A stretch of 63,807 nucleotides of DNA from Proteobacteria bacterium UBA2133 (GCA_002327725.1 DCXP01000001.1:1-63807); one strand, 5' to 3'; counted from the first letter of the stretch, positions 31,582 through 40,650 are shown. Numbers and translations: made by a program. Notes: generated from the letters alone by a model not told the origin.

Positions 31582-33582
31582 ATGAGTGACGATGTTTTTG
31601 TGGTCTTCACGCCCTCGGGCAAGAGAGGCAGGGTGGCACGCGGTACTACGGTATTGCAGGCGGCCCGCGATCTTGGCGTCGATCTCGATTCTGTGTGCGG
31701 CGGCCGGGCGATCTGCGGCCGCTGTCAGGTGACCCTGAGTGAAGGATCATTTCCCAAACACGGTATTGAATCCCGGGCAGCGCATCTTTCTGCTCTGGGT
31801 GAAAACGAGACTGCCTATGATGAGGCTGAGGGCCTGGCCGAGGGCCGCCGCTTGGGCTGCTCGGCCCGCCTGTTGGATGACGCTGTCATCGATGTGCCGC
31901 CGGAAAGCCAGGTGCACAGACAGGTGGTCCGCAAGAGAACCGAGGTTCACGATCTTTCTGTCAATCCGCTGGTCCGTTTGCACGTGGTTGAGGTCTCTGA
32001 GCCGAGTATGCACGAGCCGGTTTCTGATTTGCGCCGGCTTCTTGAGGAACTTGAATTTGAATGGGGTTTCACGGATCTTGAGTGCGATCCGCATGTGTTA
32101 ACCGCCCTGCAGGGGGTGCTTCGGGCAGGCCAATGGCAGGTTACCGTCGCCGTTTTTCGCGAGCATGAGATTGTCGCGATCTGGCCTGGTTATCACGATA
32201 AGGCGTTGGGGATGGCCTTCGATATCGGCTCGACCACGATCGCCGCTCATCTGGTCGATCTTGCGAGCGGTGAGGCATTGGCATCGGCCGGGAGGATGAA
32301 TCCACAGATTCGCTTCGGCGAAGACCTGATGAGTCGAGTCTCCTATGTCATGATGCACCCGGGCAGCGAGCAGCAGATGTGCGATACGGTGCGGGCCGCC
32401 GTTGCGGATCTGGTTACTGAAGTCTGCGCGGAAGCAGAGCAGTCTCCGGATAACATTCTTGACTGTACTTTTGTAGGCAATCCGATCATGCATCACCTGC
32501 TGCTGGGGTTGTCACCAGTGGAACTCGGCGGGGCGCCATTTGCCCTCGCCACGGACAGCGCCGTCACGGTTTCGGCAGCGAGTCTGGGTCTTGGCGTTAA
32601 TCCGGGAGCAAGGTGTTATGTGCTGCCCTGTATTGCCGGACATGTCGGCGCGGACTGCGCCGGGGTGGTTTTGTCCGAAGCGCCCTACCTTCGCGAGGAA
32701 CTGACGCTGTTGGTGGATGTTGGCACCAACGCGGAGATCGTACTGGGCAACCGTCACCGTCTCCTGGCTGCGAGCAGTCCGACGGGGCCAGCTTTTGAGG
32801 GGGCGCAGATCAGTTCCGGGCAACGCGCCGCGGCGGGCGCGATCGAGCGGGTGCGGATCGACCCCGAGACACTCGAGCCCCGGTTTCGGGTCATCGGCTG
32901 TGACTCGTGGTCGGATCACCCCGACTTTGCGGGCCAGACCTCCGGCGTCGGTATCACCGGGATTTGTGGGTCGGGGATTATTGAAGCGCTTGCCGAGATG
33001 TATCTCGCCAAGGTCATCAACAGCGACGGGGTCATCGATGGCGCCCTTTCAGCGGGTTCATCCCGGATCGTGGCCGACGGCCGAACCTTTGCCTATATCC
33101 TGTACGAGGGCGACATCCGGATTTCGGTAACGCAGAACGACGTACGGGCGATCCAGTTGGCGAAGGCGGCACTTTACGCTGGCGTACGGTTGCTGATGGA
33201 TAAACTGGGTGTCGATTCACTCGATCGGATCCGCCTCGCCGGTGCATTCGGATCCCATATCGATGTCAAGTATGCGATGGTTCTAGGCCTTATTCCCGAC
33301 TGCGCACTCGAGAATGTGACCTCCGCGGGTAATGCCGCAGGCAGTGGTGCCCATATTGCTTTGGTAGACGGCAATGCCCGTGAAGAGATCGAGAGGGAAA
33401 TCCGTCGAATTGAAAAGATCGAAACGGCCGTAGAGCCCCGCTTCCAGGAGCATTTCGTCGAGGCGATGGCGATTCCCCACAAGAGCGCGAGGTTTGATCA
33501 ACTGGCCAAAGCCGTTGCCTTGCCTGCCCGGGCTGACCTGTCCCCTGATTCTGCGCCGTCCGGCCGTCGTCGACGGCGTTAA
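31582..33582 (+). CDS. RACo-like reductive activator of corrinoid protein (2Fe-2S + DUF4445 ASKHA domains)
   Basis: This 666-residue protein has an N-terminal plant-type [2Fe-2S] domain with Cys39, Cys45, Cys48 (SVCGGRAICGRC) and Cys93 (LGCSARL). A linker domain (~115-205) follows, then an ASKHA ATPase-like domain with AFDIGSTTIAAHL (~212-224), a VDVGTNAEIVLG motif near 376-387 and GICGSGIIEALAEM. It uses ATP-driven electron transfer to reduce inactivated Co(II) to Co(I) on corrinoid proteins. The C-terminus ends in a five-Arg run (SGRRRRR). Its place closes the corrinoid module and supports an active methyl-transfer system. ATG 31582 follows GAGATTGAG. Confidence 0.92.
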   Translation: MSDDVFVVFTPSGKRGRVARGTTVLQAARDLGVDLDSVCGGRAICGRCQVTLSEGSFPKHGIESRAAHLSALGENETAYDEAEGLAEGRRLGCSARLLDDAVIDVPPESQVHRQVVRKRTEVHDLSVNPLVRLHVVEVSEPSMHEPVSDLRRLLEELEFEWGFTDLECDPHVLTALQGVLRAGQWQVTVAVFREHEIVAIWPGYHDKALGMAFDIGSTTIAAHLVDLASGEALASAGRMNPQIRFGEDLMSRVSYVMMHPGSEQQMCDTVRAAVADLVTEVCAEAEQSPDNILDCTFVGNPIMHHLLLGLSPVELGGAPFALATDSAVTVSAASLGLGVNPGARCYVLPCIAGHVGADCAGVVLSEAPYLREELTLLVDVGTNAEIVLGNRHRLLAASSPTGPAFEGAQISSGQRAAAGAIERVRIDPETLEPRFRVIGCDSWSDHPDFAGQTSGVGITGICGSGIIEALAEMYLAKVINSDGVIDGALSAGSSRIVADGRTFAYILYEGDIRISVTQNDVRAIQLAKAALYAGVRLLMDKLGVDSLDRIRLAGAFGSHIDVKYAMVLGLIPDCALENVTSAGNAAGSGAHIALVDGNAREEIEREIRRIEKIETAVEPRFQEHFVEAMAIPHKSARFDQLAKAVALPARADLSPDSAPSGRRRRR

Positions 33583-33668
33583 TCCCGCCGCTTGCGCTGG
33601 TCCGGCCAGATGTTAGGCTAGGCGGCATTCCCGGCGTGACCCGCCGACGCAAGCGAGGCCTGCTATCG

Positions 33669-34322
33669 ATGAGTGAAATACTGCGTAGGGTGACCATGTT
33701 CGAGGCGCTGGATGAGCGTGATCTGGATACCCTGCACTCAGTCGCAAGGCAAATCACTGCCGAGCGTGGAGAGATCATCGTCAGTCAGGGTTCGGAGGGT
33801 GAAAGCCTGTATGTTGTGGTGAGCGGGCAAATTCGGGTTTACCTCTCTGATGAGGCCGGCAAGGAGATCATTCTCGGCCTGGAGGGACCCGGCGCAATAT
33901 TCGGAGAGATCGCGGTCCTGGATGGTCAGCCGCGTTCAGCTTCGGTAGCGGCAATGAAGCGCACGGAACTTCTGAGGATTGACGGCGCGCAACTCCGCGA
34001 GCTGTTGCGGACCAACGCCAGGCTTTCGTTCTCCGTAATTGCGGCCCTTGCCGGCATGATCCGTAAACTCACCGATGCGACACAGGGGCTCGCCCTGCAG
34101 AGTGCCTATCGCCGCCTGGTGGCCCGTCTGCAGGAGCGGGCCGTGGAAGAAAATGGTCAAAGCGTCATTCCGGAAAGGCTCACCCATCAGTTGCTGGCCG
34201 ACATGATCGGCTGTTCACGGGAAATGGTGAGCCGCATCATGAGTGATCTTGGCAAGGGAGGATATATCCGCGCCGAGGGCAAGCGCTGGATCATTGAGCG
34301 GAAATTGCCGGCGGATTATTAA
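33669..34322 (+). CDS. Crp/Fnr family transcriptional regulator
   Basis: This ~217-residue regulator has an N-terminal cyclic-nucleotide-type sensor domain (LRRVTMFEALDERDLDTLHS, GESLYVVVSGQIRVYL, GAIFGEIAVLDGQPRSASVAA). The long dimer helix follows, then a C-terminal winged helix-turn-helix with TRQ-like HQLLADMIGCSREMVSRIM as recognition region. The N-terminal Cys cluster of FNR is absent, so it is not an oxygen-sensing [4Fe-4S] FNR; cAMP or another small molecule is possible. It lies 86 bp after the corrinoid activator in the same direction and upstream of cbbLS, so it may control either block. ATG 33669 follows GCGAGG. Confidence 0.85.
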   Translation: MSEILRRVTMFEALDERDLDTLHSVARQITAERGEIIVSQGSEGESLYVVVSGQIRVYLSDEAGKEIILGLEGPGAIFGEIAVLDGQPRSASVAAMKRTELLRIDGAQLRELLRTNARLSFSVIAALAGMIRKLTDATQGLALQSAYRRLVARLQERAVEENGQSVIPERLTHQLLADMIGCSREMVSRIMSDLGKGGYIRAEGKRWIIERKLPADY

Positions 34323-34345
34323 TCGGGATCGCATTCGATGGAACG

Positions 34346-35197
34346 GTGTTCAGTCCTGCCGAACGGATCGACCTGCTGATGCAGGGTGCAATAGCCAAAA
34401 TGCGCACTCGACTTGAGTCGCCGGTGCGTTACCAACTGCCTATCGGGGACGCGTGTGTCGACATGAACAGCCTGTTGGGCAAAGCAATCGAACTGGTATT
34501 CACGGGAGCGATTCTATGTGTTACCTGTGGGCGAAAGACCAAAAAAAGCTTCAATCAGGGCCACTGTTTCCCTTGTCTTAAATGCCTCGCCTCCTGTGAC
34601 CAGTGCATCGTCCGGCCTGAGCTGTGTCATTATCATGCGGGCACCTGCCGTGAGCCCGAATGGGGTGAATCACACTGCCTGCAGCCGCATGTGGTGTATC
34701 TTGCGAATTCTTCCGGACTGAAGGTTGGGGTGACCCGGGCGAGCCAGGTGCCAACGCGGTGGATTGACCAGGGAGCAAGTCAGGCGGTACCGGTTTTTGA
34801 GGTGGGTGAAAGACGCACTGCCGGTCTTCTCGAGGTGACTTTGCGTCAGGTGGTTGCGGATCGCACCGATTGGCGGCGCATGCTCAAGGGCAGTCCCGAT
34901 GCTCTGAACATGCTTGATGAGCGGACCCGGATTCTGAATGAGGCGGATGCCTTTATAGCCGGGCTGAAGCAAAGTCCCGACTGGGGCGACACAAGATCAT
35001 CAGTATCGACCAGTGTCTGTGAAATCACCTATCCGGTGATCACTTATCCGGAAAAGGTGAAGGCACACAACTTCGATAAAACGGCCAGGGTTTCCGGAGA
35101 ACTCCTGGGCATTAAAGGGCAGTATCTCATCTTCGACACGGGCGTTCTCAACATCCGGAAGTTCGCCGGCTACGAACTGGCGCTGGCCACGGGATAA
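34346..35197 (+). CDS. DUF2797 family protein
   Basis: This is a 283-residue protein of the DUF2797 family, with CVTCGRKTKKSFNQGHCFPCLKC-type cysteine clustering in the first third (Cys pairs at about residues 54-57, 69-72, 76-79), then LANSSGLKVGVTRASQVPTRWIDQGA, a GIY-YIG-like core (KVGVTR ... W-x-DQGA), and a late YPVITYPEKVKAHNFDK. Zinc binding is likely; the resemblance to GIY-YIG folds is family knowledge, and activity is unknown. The start is uncertain: GTG 34346 or ATG 34379. It precedes cbbL by 130 bp of AT-rich sequence. Confidence 0.72.
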   Translation: MFSPAERIDLLMQGAIAKMRTRLESPVRYQLPIGDACVDMNSLLGKAIELVFTGAILCVTCGRKTKKSFNQGHCFPCLKCLASCDQCIVRPELCHYHAGTCREPEWGESHCLQPHVVYLANSSGLKVGVTRASQVPTRWIDQGASQAVPVFEVGERRTAGLLEVTLRQVVADRTDWRRMLKGSPDALNMLDERTRILNEADAFIAGLKQSPDWGDTRSSVSTSVCEITYPVITYPEKVKAHNFDKTARVSGELLGIKGQYLIFDTGVLNIRKFAGYELALATG

Positions 35198-35208
35198 TAA
35201 TAAATAAC

Positions 35209-35230
35209 TTATTCTGAAAATTAGAAATAA
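35209..35230 (+). promoter_or_regulatory. AT-rich imperfect dyad upstream of cbbL (possible LysR/CbbR-type site)
   Basis: TTATT (35209-35213) and AATAA (35226-35230) flank 12 nt within a very AT-rich 60-bp tract. Such tracts contrast with the GC-rich neighbourhood and typically mark a regulated promoter. CbbR binds LysR-type T-N11-A dyads, but no cbbR gene is in the window, so the assignment is tentative. The cbbL ribosome binding site is AAGAGGAAC just before ATG 35328. Confidence 0.35.
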
Positions 35231-35327
35231 TTAGTGGTGCTTATGGATTGATCTGGCTATTCTGCAGCCTCTTCCCCGGGGTGACCCGGGTTTCGGTGAC
35301 TTATTTAAGCCTCAAGAGGAACTGCAG

Positions 35328-36755
35328 ATGGCAACGAAGAGTTATCAGGCCGGCGTAAAGGAGTACCGGGAAACCTACTGGATGCCCGAGTACACCCCCA
35401 AAGAAACGGACATCCTGGCCTGCTTCAAGATTACCCCCCAACCCGGCGTACCCAGGGAAGAAGCGGCGGCAGCGGTGGCAGCCGAGTCCTCGACCGGGAC
35501 CTGGACTACGGTCTGGACCGATCTTCTGACGGATCTCGACTACTATAAAGGCCGCGCCTACGCCATCGAGGATGTCCCCGGTGACGACGAGTCCTATTAC
35601 GCATTCGTGGCCTACCCTATTGATCTGTTTGAAGAGGGATCGGTCGTTAACGTATTTACCTCGCTGGTTGGAAATGTGTTCGGCTTCAAGGCGCTGCGCC
35701 ACCTGCGGCTTGAGGATGTCCGCTTCCCGATTGCCTATGTGATGACCTGCGGCGGGCCGCCCCACGGTATCCAGGTTGAAAGGGATATTTTCAACAAGTA
35801 TGGCCGTGCGCTGCTGGGCTGTACGATCAAGCCCAAGCTTGGACTGTCAGCGAAAAACTATGGCCGCGCCGTCTATGAATGCCTGCGGGGCGGCCTCGAT
35901 CTGACCAAAGATGATGAAAACGTCAATTCCCAGCCCTTCATGCGCTGGCGTCAGCGTTTTGACTTCGTCATGGAGGCGGTGCACAAAGCAGAAGCAGAGA
36001 CTGGAGAAAGAAAAGGCCACTACCTCAACGTGACCGCTCCGACGCCTGAGGAGATGTACAAACGCGCAGAACACGCCAAAACACTGGGGTCGCGCATTAT
36101 CATGCACGATTACATCACCGGAGGCTGGTGTGCCAATACGGGTCTCGCGAACTGGTGTCGGGACAACGGTTTGCTGCTGCATATCCACCGCGCCATGCAC
36201 GCGGTTATCGACAGGCACCCCAAGCACGGTATTCATTTTCGCGTACTCGCGAAGTTGCTGAGGCTCTCCGGAGGCGATCATCTGCACTCCGGCACGGTCG
36301 TCGGCAAACTCGAAGGCGACCGCGAGGCCACCCTGGGCTGGATCGACCTCATGCGGGATTCCCATATCAAGGAAGACCGCTCGCGGGGAATCTTTTTTGA
36401 CCAGGACTGGGGATCCATGCCAGGCGTCTTCCCGGTGGCTTCCGGCGGAATCCATGTGTGGCATATGCCGGCACTGGTAACGATCTTCGGCGATGATGCC
36501 TGCTTCCAGTTCGGCGGTGGAACGCTTGGCCACCCCTGGGGTAACGCAGCCGGTGCCGCAGCGAACCGCGTGGCGCTCGAGGCCTGTGTGGAGGATCGTA
36601 ACCGCAACGGTGCCGAGGGTCTGGAAAAACGCGGCGGTGACGTCCTGCGCAAAGCCACCGAATCGAGTCCCGAACTGGCCGCCGCCATGGAGACCTGGAA
36701 AGAAATCAAATTTGAGTTCGATACCGTCGATAAGCTCGACGTTGTCCATCGCTGA
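35328..36755 (+). CDS. cbbL: Ribulose-1,5-bisphosphate carboxylase/oxygenase large subunit, form I
   Basis: This is the large subunit (475 aa) of the CO2-fixing enzyme of the Calvin cycle. Active-site landmarks are KPKLGLSAKNYGRA, the carbamylated Lys in LTKDDENVNSQ, HIHRAMHAV, HLHSGTVVGKLEGDR (loop 6 Lys) and GGIHVWHMPAL. All catalytic residues appear intact. Sequence style (ETYWMPEYTPK, GHYLNVTAPTPEEM) fits proteobacterial form IA. The downstream cbbQ-cbbO pair points to the IAq subtype. It is translated with cbbS 33 bp downstream. Confidence 0.97.
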   Translation: MATKSYQAGVKEYRETYWMPEYTPKETDILACFKITPQPGVPREEAAAAVAAESSTGTWTTVWTDLLTDLDYYKGRAYAIEDVPGDDESYYAFVAYPIDLFEEGSVVNVFTSLVGNVFGFKALRHLRLEDVRFPIAYVMTCGGPPHGIQVERDIFNKYGRALLGCTIKPKLGLSAKNYGRAVYECLRGGLDLTKDDENVNSQPFMRWRQRFDFVMEAVHKAEAETGERKGHYLNVTAPTPEEMYKRAEHAKTLGSRIIMHDYITGGWCANTGLANWCRDNGLLLHIHRAMHAVIDRHPKHGIHFRVLAKLLRLSGGDHLHSGTVVGKLEGDREATLGWIDLMRDSHIKEDRSRGIFFDQDWGSMPGVFPVASGGIHVWHMPALVTIFGDDACFQFGGGTLGHPWGNAAGAAANRVALEACVEDRNRNGAEGLEKRGGDVLRKATESSPELAAAMETWKEIKFEFDTVDKLDVVHR

Positions 36756-36788
36756 TGATTCGAACCCAACACTACCGAGAACGCTATC

Positions 36789-37148
36789 ATGACTGACATG
36801 CAAGACTACAGTTCGCGCCTTTCCGATCCGGAAAGCCGCAAATTCGAAACTTTTTCCTACCTTCCGCAGCTCGATGACGCAGCGATCCGGGCACAGGTTG
36901 ACTATATTGTGTCCAAGGGCTGGAACCCCGCCGTGGAGCATACGGAGCCAGAAAATGCGACGTCATCGTTCTGGTATATGTGGAAGCTGCCGATGTTCGG
37001 GGAGACCGATGTCGATACGGTCCTCGCCGAGATAGATGCCTGCCGATCCGCCAATCCGGGCAATCATGTGCGTCTGATCGGTTATGACAACTTCGCGCAG
37101 TCTCAGGGCACCGCAATGGTGATACACCGGGCCCCGAGCCCCAGCTGA
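36789..37148 (+). CDS. cbbS: Ribulose-1,5-bisphosphate carboxylase/oxygenase small subunit, form I
   Basis: The small subunit (119 aa) caps the L8S8 holoenzyme. It shows the family pattern ETFSYLPQLDDAAIRAQVDY, GWNPAVEHTE, FWYMWKLPMFGETD and HVRLIGYDNFAQSQG. It is followed by 110 bp before cbbQ, with no clear terminator, so cbbLSQO may be one operon. Confidence 0.97.
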   Translation: MTDMQDYSSRLSDPESRKFETFSYLPQLDDAAIRAQVDYIVSKGWNPAVEHTEPENATSSFWYMWKLPMFGETDVDTVLAEIDACRSANPGNHVRLIGYDNFAQSQGTAMVIHRAPSPS

Positions 37149-37258
37149 GACTCTGCCTTGCTGAGCGTTGCCACCCGAACACCTTTTTGGCCACTTGTAA
37201 TAAAGAGGCCATCAGGGACCACTTTCGCTGTTTGAGACTGAGCGCCGATGGCTGAATC

Positions 37259-38062
37259 ATGACTGACGCCAATTCCTATCTCGTCAAGTGCGAGCCCTAC
37301 TACCAGCCGGTCGGTCGTGAGGTGGAACTCTATGAGGCGGCTTACGGCGTCCGAATGCCGGTGATGCTCAAGGGCCCGACCGGGTGCGGCAAATCACGCT
37401 TTGTCGAGTACATGGCGTTCAGGCTCTCCCGACCCCTGATCACGGTGGCCTGTAATGAGGATATGACGGCCTCCGATCTCGTGGGCCGGTTTCTGCTGGA
37501 CAAGGATGGCACCCGCTGGCAGGACGGCCCTTTGACCACGGCGGCCCGGATCGGTGCCATTTGCTATCTGGATGAGATCGTTGAAGCCCGTCAGGATACC
37601 ACCGTGGTGATTCACCCCCTGACGGACCACCGCCGTACCCTGCCTTTGGATAAAAAGGGTGAGCAGATCGTTGCGCACCCTGATTTTCAGCTGGTGATTT
37701 CCTACAACCCGGGTTACCAGAGTCTGATGAAGGACCTGAAGCAGTCGACCAAGCAGCGCTTCGCCGGGTTGGATTTCAACTACCCCGAGGCGGATCTTGA
37801 GGCCACGATTGTGGCGACCGAGGCAGGCGTTGATATCGGAGTATCGGCCAAACTGGTTCAAGTCGCCCATCGTGCACGCAATCTCAAGGGACACGGCCTG
37901 GATGAAGGTATCTCGACCCGGCTGCTGGTGTACGCAGGACAACTGATGGCCAAGGGTGTAGAGCCGATCGCGGCCTGCAGCATGAGCCTGGTCTGTCCGC
38001 TGACGGATGACTCCGATATGCGTGATACCCTGGATGCTGCGGTAAATACCTTCTTTGGCTGA
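37259..38062 (+). CDS. cbbQ: RuBisCO activase AAA+ subunit CbbQ (MoxR family)
   Basis: This hexameric AAA+ ATPase (267 aa) works with CbbO to remove inhibitory sugar phosphates from RuBisCO. Walker A is GPTGCGKS at residues 39-46, Walker B is AICYLDEI (100-107), sensor 1 lies in VISYNPGYQ, and the arginine-finger region is STKQRFAGLDFNYP. Its place after cbbLS separates it from the denitrification homologue NorQ. ATG 37259 overlaps no other gene. Confidence 0.93.
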   Translation: MTDANSYLVKCEPYYQPVGREVELYEAAYGVRMPVMLKGPTGCGKSRFVEYMAFRLSRPLITVACNEDMTASDLVGRFLLDKDGTRWQDGPLTTAARIGAICYLDEIVEARQDTTVVIHPLTDHRRTLPLDKKGEQIVAHPDFQLVISYNPGYQSLMKDLKQSTKQRFAGLDFNYPEADLEATIVATEAGVDIGVSAKLVQVAHRARNLKGHGLDEGISTRLLVYAGQLMAKGVEPIAACSMSLVCPLTDDSDMRDTLDAAVNTFFG

Positions 38063-38109
38063 GCACGGTGGCAGGCCTTCCCCCAGGGTGAGATCAGGGT
38101 GAATTCTTG

Positions 38110-40437
38110 ATGACCATCGATCTCGGCAGTTATCGCGCCGTTGTGGAAGAATGCGCTCCAGAATTGGGGAGCCGTCTGGATGCGCTTTTAAGCGACGCCG
38201 CGCGGCAGATGTCGCCGGCGGGTCTGCAGATCTACCTCGAGGCGGCAAAAGGTCTTTGCGAACTGGGGCGCAGCCAGGAACTGGTTGGCTTCTGGCTCGA
38301 GCAGATGCCCTCTGTGGTGAAGGAAGTGGGGGAGGATATTCTCCCCGACACCCTCGAAGCCGTCATGAAACTCTCCTCAATCACCTCGGGTAACGTGATC
38401 GCGTTGCTGGTCGCCACCCTGCCGGCTGCAGCCAGGCGCCTCGGCGACATTGGCCTCGTGCGCCGGTATCTTGAGTTTGTGCATCGCCTGTGCGCCAAGG
38501 CCCCCCGTGGCTTGCGGCCTATGCTGACCCACATCGATGAACTGCTCTCAAAACTCACCCTCGGGGGCTTGCGCCGCTGGGCGGATTTTGGGGCCCGAGC
38601 CTACCGGCGGGATCTCGGAAATCTCGCCGCATACTTTGATCTTGCGACAGCGGACAGTATTGCCATGCTGCACCAGCAAAGGCGGGGCACGCGGTTTACC
38701 GATGTCCAGCGCAAGCTGAATTTCTTTCTGCGGGCATTTTGGGCGCGGGATTTCTTTGTACGTCCATCGGAGGCGGATGTCCCGGGTTTCAGGCCCTTTA
38801 TCGATGCAGGCGTTCTGCATCTTCCTGATGCCGTCGATGATGCAGGCCCGGTCAACGGGCTCGAACTGTACCGGGCCTGTGCAGCCCACTGCGCAGCCCA
38901 TCTTGTATATGCCGATCACGCGATCAGTGCTCAGGAATTGAGCCCGGCACAAATGTTCTTTATCGGCATCGCCGAGGATGCACGTGTTGAGTATTGTGCG
39001 GCACAAGCCTTTCCCGGTCTGGGACGGCTTTGGCGGGCGCTGTTGTCGCAAGCGCACCCTGATGCACCCGAACATCCTACCTTGGCCAGCTTGGAGCACA
39101 TCGCGCTGATGCTGCGTGACGCCGAAGTGTCGACCGATGATGAGGCTATTACCGAGGTCATCAGGGACTTTCATCTGCAGATCGGCCACAACCGCGACAA
39201 CCCTGAATTCTCCTGGCACCTGGGCCTTAGGCTATACAATCTTTTTGCCGATCGGCGTGAAGTACCGAGCCTTCGGCTCCTGGAAAAGATTCGCATACCT
39301 TACCGCGATGACAACCGGATTATCTGGGAACGCGATGCCCGGGCCTTCAGTGAAGGCGGGTATCTTCGTGATCAGGCACCGGCTCAGGTACGCCGCAACG
39401 TCTCGGTAATTGAAATGGCGAATGAAATTGACTGTGAGTTCGCCGGAGACGATGCCCAGGAGATCTGGCGCCTGTCCACGCCATTGTGGCTCGACCAGGA
39501 GGCATGCACCATCAACGAACGGGAGGGGAGTGAGCCTGTCTCAGATCCCTTTCACTACCCGGAGTGGGACTATCAGGTGCAACTGCTGCGCCCTGACTGG
39601 GCTACGGTTTATGAACGGCGCCAGCCGGTAGGCTTGCCCGGCGAGATCGATGCGATTCTGACCAGACACCGACCGGTAACGGCAAGAATTCGCAAGATCA
39701 TCGACCTGTTGCAGCCCGAAGGTGTTGCCCGTGAGCGCAACATGGAGGACGGCGACGAGATTGACCTTAATGCCGCGGTGGAGGCGATGATCTCGATCCG
39801 AAGAGGCGAGACACCCAATCCCCGGGTGACGATGCGGCACGTCGTCAAACACCGGGACCTTGCCATCGTGGTATTGCTGGACCTGTCGGAATCGACGGGA
39901 GATCTCGTCAAGGAGAGTGGCCAGAGCGTTCTGGAACTGACCCGCGAGGCGTGCGCGCTGGTGGCGACCGCCATTACCGGAGTGGGTGATGCTTTTGCGA
40001 TCCATGGATTTGCCTCCGATGGCCGGCACGACGTGCGCTATTTCCGCTTCAAGGACTTTCACGAGCGCTTTGATGACCGGGTGAAGGCGCGTCTCGCCGG
40101 CATGTCCGGTGGTCTATCCACCCGGATGGGTGCCGCCATGCGGCATGCCGGTTCACACCTCAAGCGCCAGAGTGAAACGCGGAAACTGATTCTGCTGGTG
40201 ACGGATGGTGAGCCCGCTGATATAGACGAGCGCGATCCCCGACATCTGCGCCAGGATACCCGCAAAGCGGTCGAGGATTTACAGCGCCAGGGAATACAAA
40301 GCTATTGCCTGACCCTGGATCCTAATGCAGACGATTATGTCCGCCGGATTTTCGGTACCGGCCGCTATACGATTGTCGATAAAGTGACGCGCCTTCCTGA
40401 AAAACTGCCGCTGCTGTTTGCGACACTGACATCCTGA
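38110..40437 (+). CDS. cbbO: RuBisCO activase adaptor CbbO (VWA-domain protein)
   Basis: This protein of ~775 aa ends in a von Willebrand factor A domain with the MIDAS sequence LLDLSES (near residues 590-598) and LVTDGEPADID. Its N-terminal helical region is typical of CbbO/NorD. It bridges the CbbQ hexamer to RuBisCO, with the MIDAS binding an acidic RuBisCO residue. It starts at ATG 38110 (a TTG just before it is in frame) after AGGGTGA. It is convergent with the MFS gene; the 213-bp gap between them contains no gene I trust. Confidence 0.92.
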   Translation: MTIDLGSYRAVVEECAPELGSRLDALLSDAARQMSPAGLQIYLEAAKGLCELGRSQELVGFWLEQMPSVVKEVGEDILPDTLEAVMKLSSITSGNVIALLVATLPAAARRLGDIGLVRRYLEFVHRLCAKAPRGLRPMLTHIDELLSKLTLGGLRRWADFGARAYRRDLGNLAAYFDLATADSIAMLHQQRRGTRFTDVQRKLNFFLRAFWARDFFVRPSEADVPGFRPFIDAGVLHLPDAVDDAGPVNGLELYRACAAHCAAHLVYADHAISAQELSPAQMFFIGIAEDARVEYCAAQAFPGLGRLWRALLSQAHPDAPEHPTLASLEHIALMLRDAEVSTDDEAITEVIRDFHLQIGHNRDNPEFSWHLGLRLYNLFADRREVPSLRLLEKIRIPYRDDNRIIWERDARAFSEGGYLRDQAPAQVRRNVSVIEMANEIDCEFAGDDAQEIWRLSTPLWLDQEACTINEREGSEPVSDPFHYPEWDYQVQLLRPDWATVYERRQPVGLPGEIDAILTRHRPVTARIRKIIDLLQPEGVARERNMEDGDEIDLNAAVEAMISIRRGETPNPRVTMRHVVKHRDLAIVVLLDLSESTGDLVKESGQSVLELTREACALVATAITGVGDAFAIHGFASDGRHDVRYFRFKDFHERFDDRVKARLAGMSGGLSTRMGAAMRHAGSHLKRQSETRKLILLVTDGEPADIDERDPRHLRQDTRKAVEDLQRQGIQSYCLTLDPNADDYVRRIFGTGRYTIVDKVTRLPEKLPLLFATLTS

Positions 40438-40650
40438 TCTGATGGACCGACACCTCTCAGGAGGCCGTTCGTTTCGGCCGCTGGTACTCCGCGACCTGAA
40501 ACGTATCCGCGATGAGTTGAGCCACTGTGCGCTGCCGGCAGGTGTTCGTGCATCAGGCAGCAGGCCGGATCGTGGCTAAGGTGCTGGAACAGTTCCGAAC
40601 CCGTCTCGACCGCCTTGACCCGGGATCACAAGCGTACCCAGGATAAAACG

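Noticed and set aside
33669..34322. FNR oxygen sensor
   Set aside because: The N-terminal cysteine cluster needed for the [4Fe-4S] sensor is absent, so only the general Crp/Fnr family is assigned.
36752..36780. TTCGAACC sequence resembling a tRNA T-loop
   Set aside because: No acceptor, D or anticodon arms can be built around it in the 33-bp gap between cbbL and cbbS.
35847..36941. 364-codon minus-strand open frame
   Set aside because: It is antisense to cbbL/cbbS, which are certain. No family features.
40442..40579. Possible 45-residue protein after cbbO
   Set aside because: The frame has an ATG but no ribosome binding site, no recognised motif, and starts 4 bp after the cbbO stop. A second short frame overlaps it. 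I see no reliable gene in 40438-40650.
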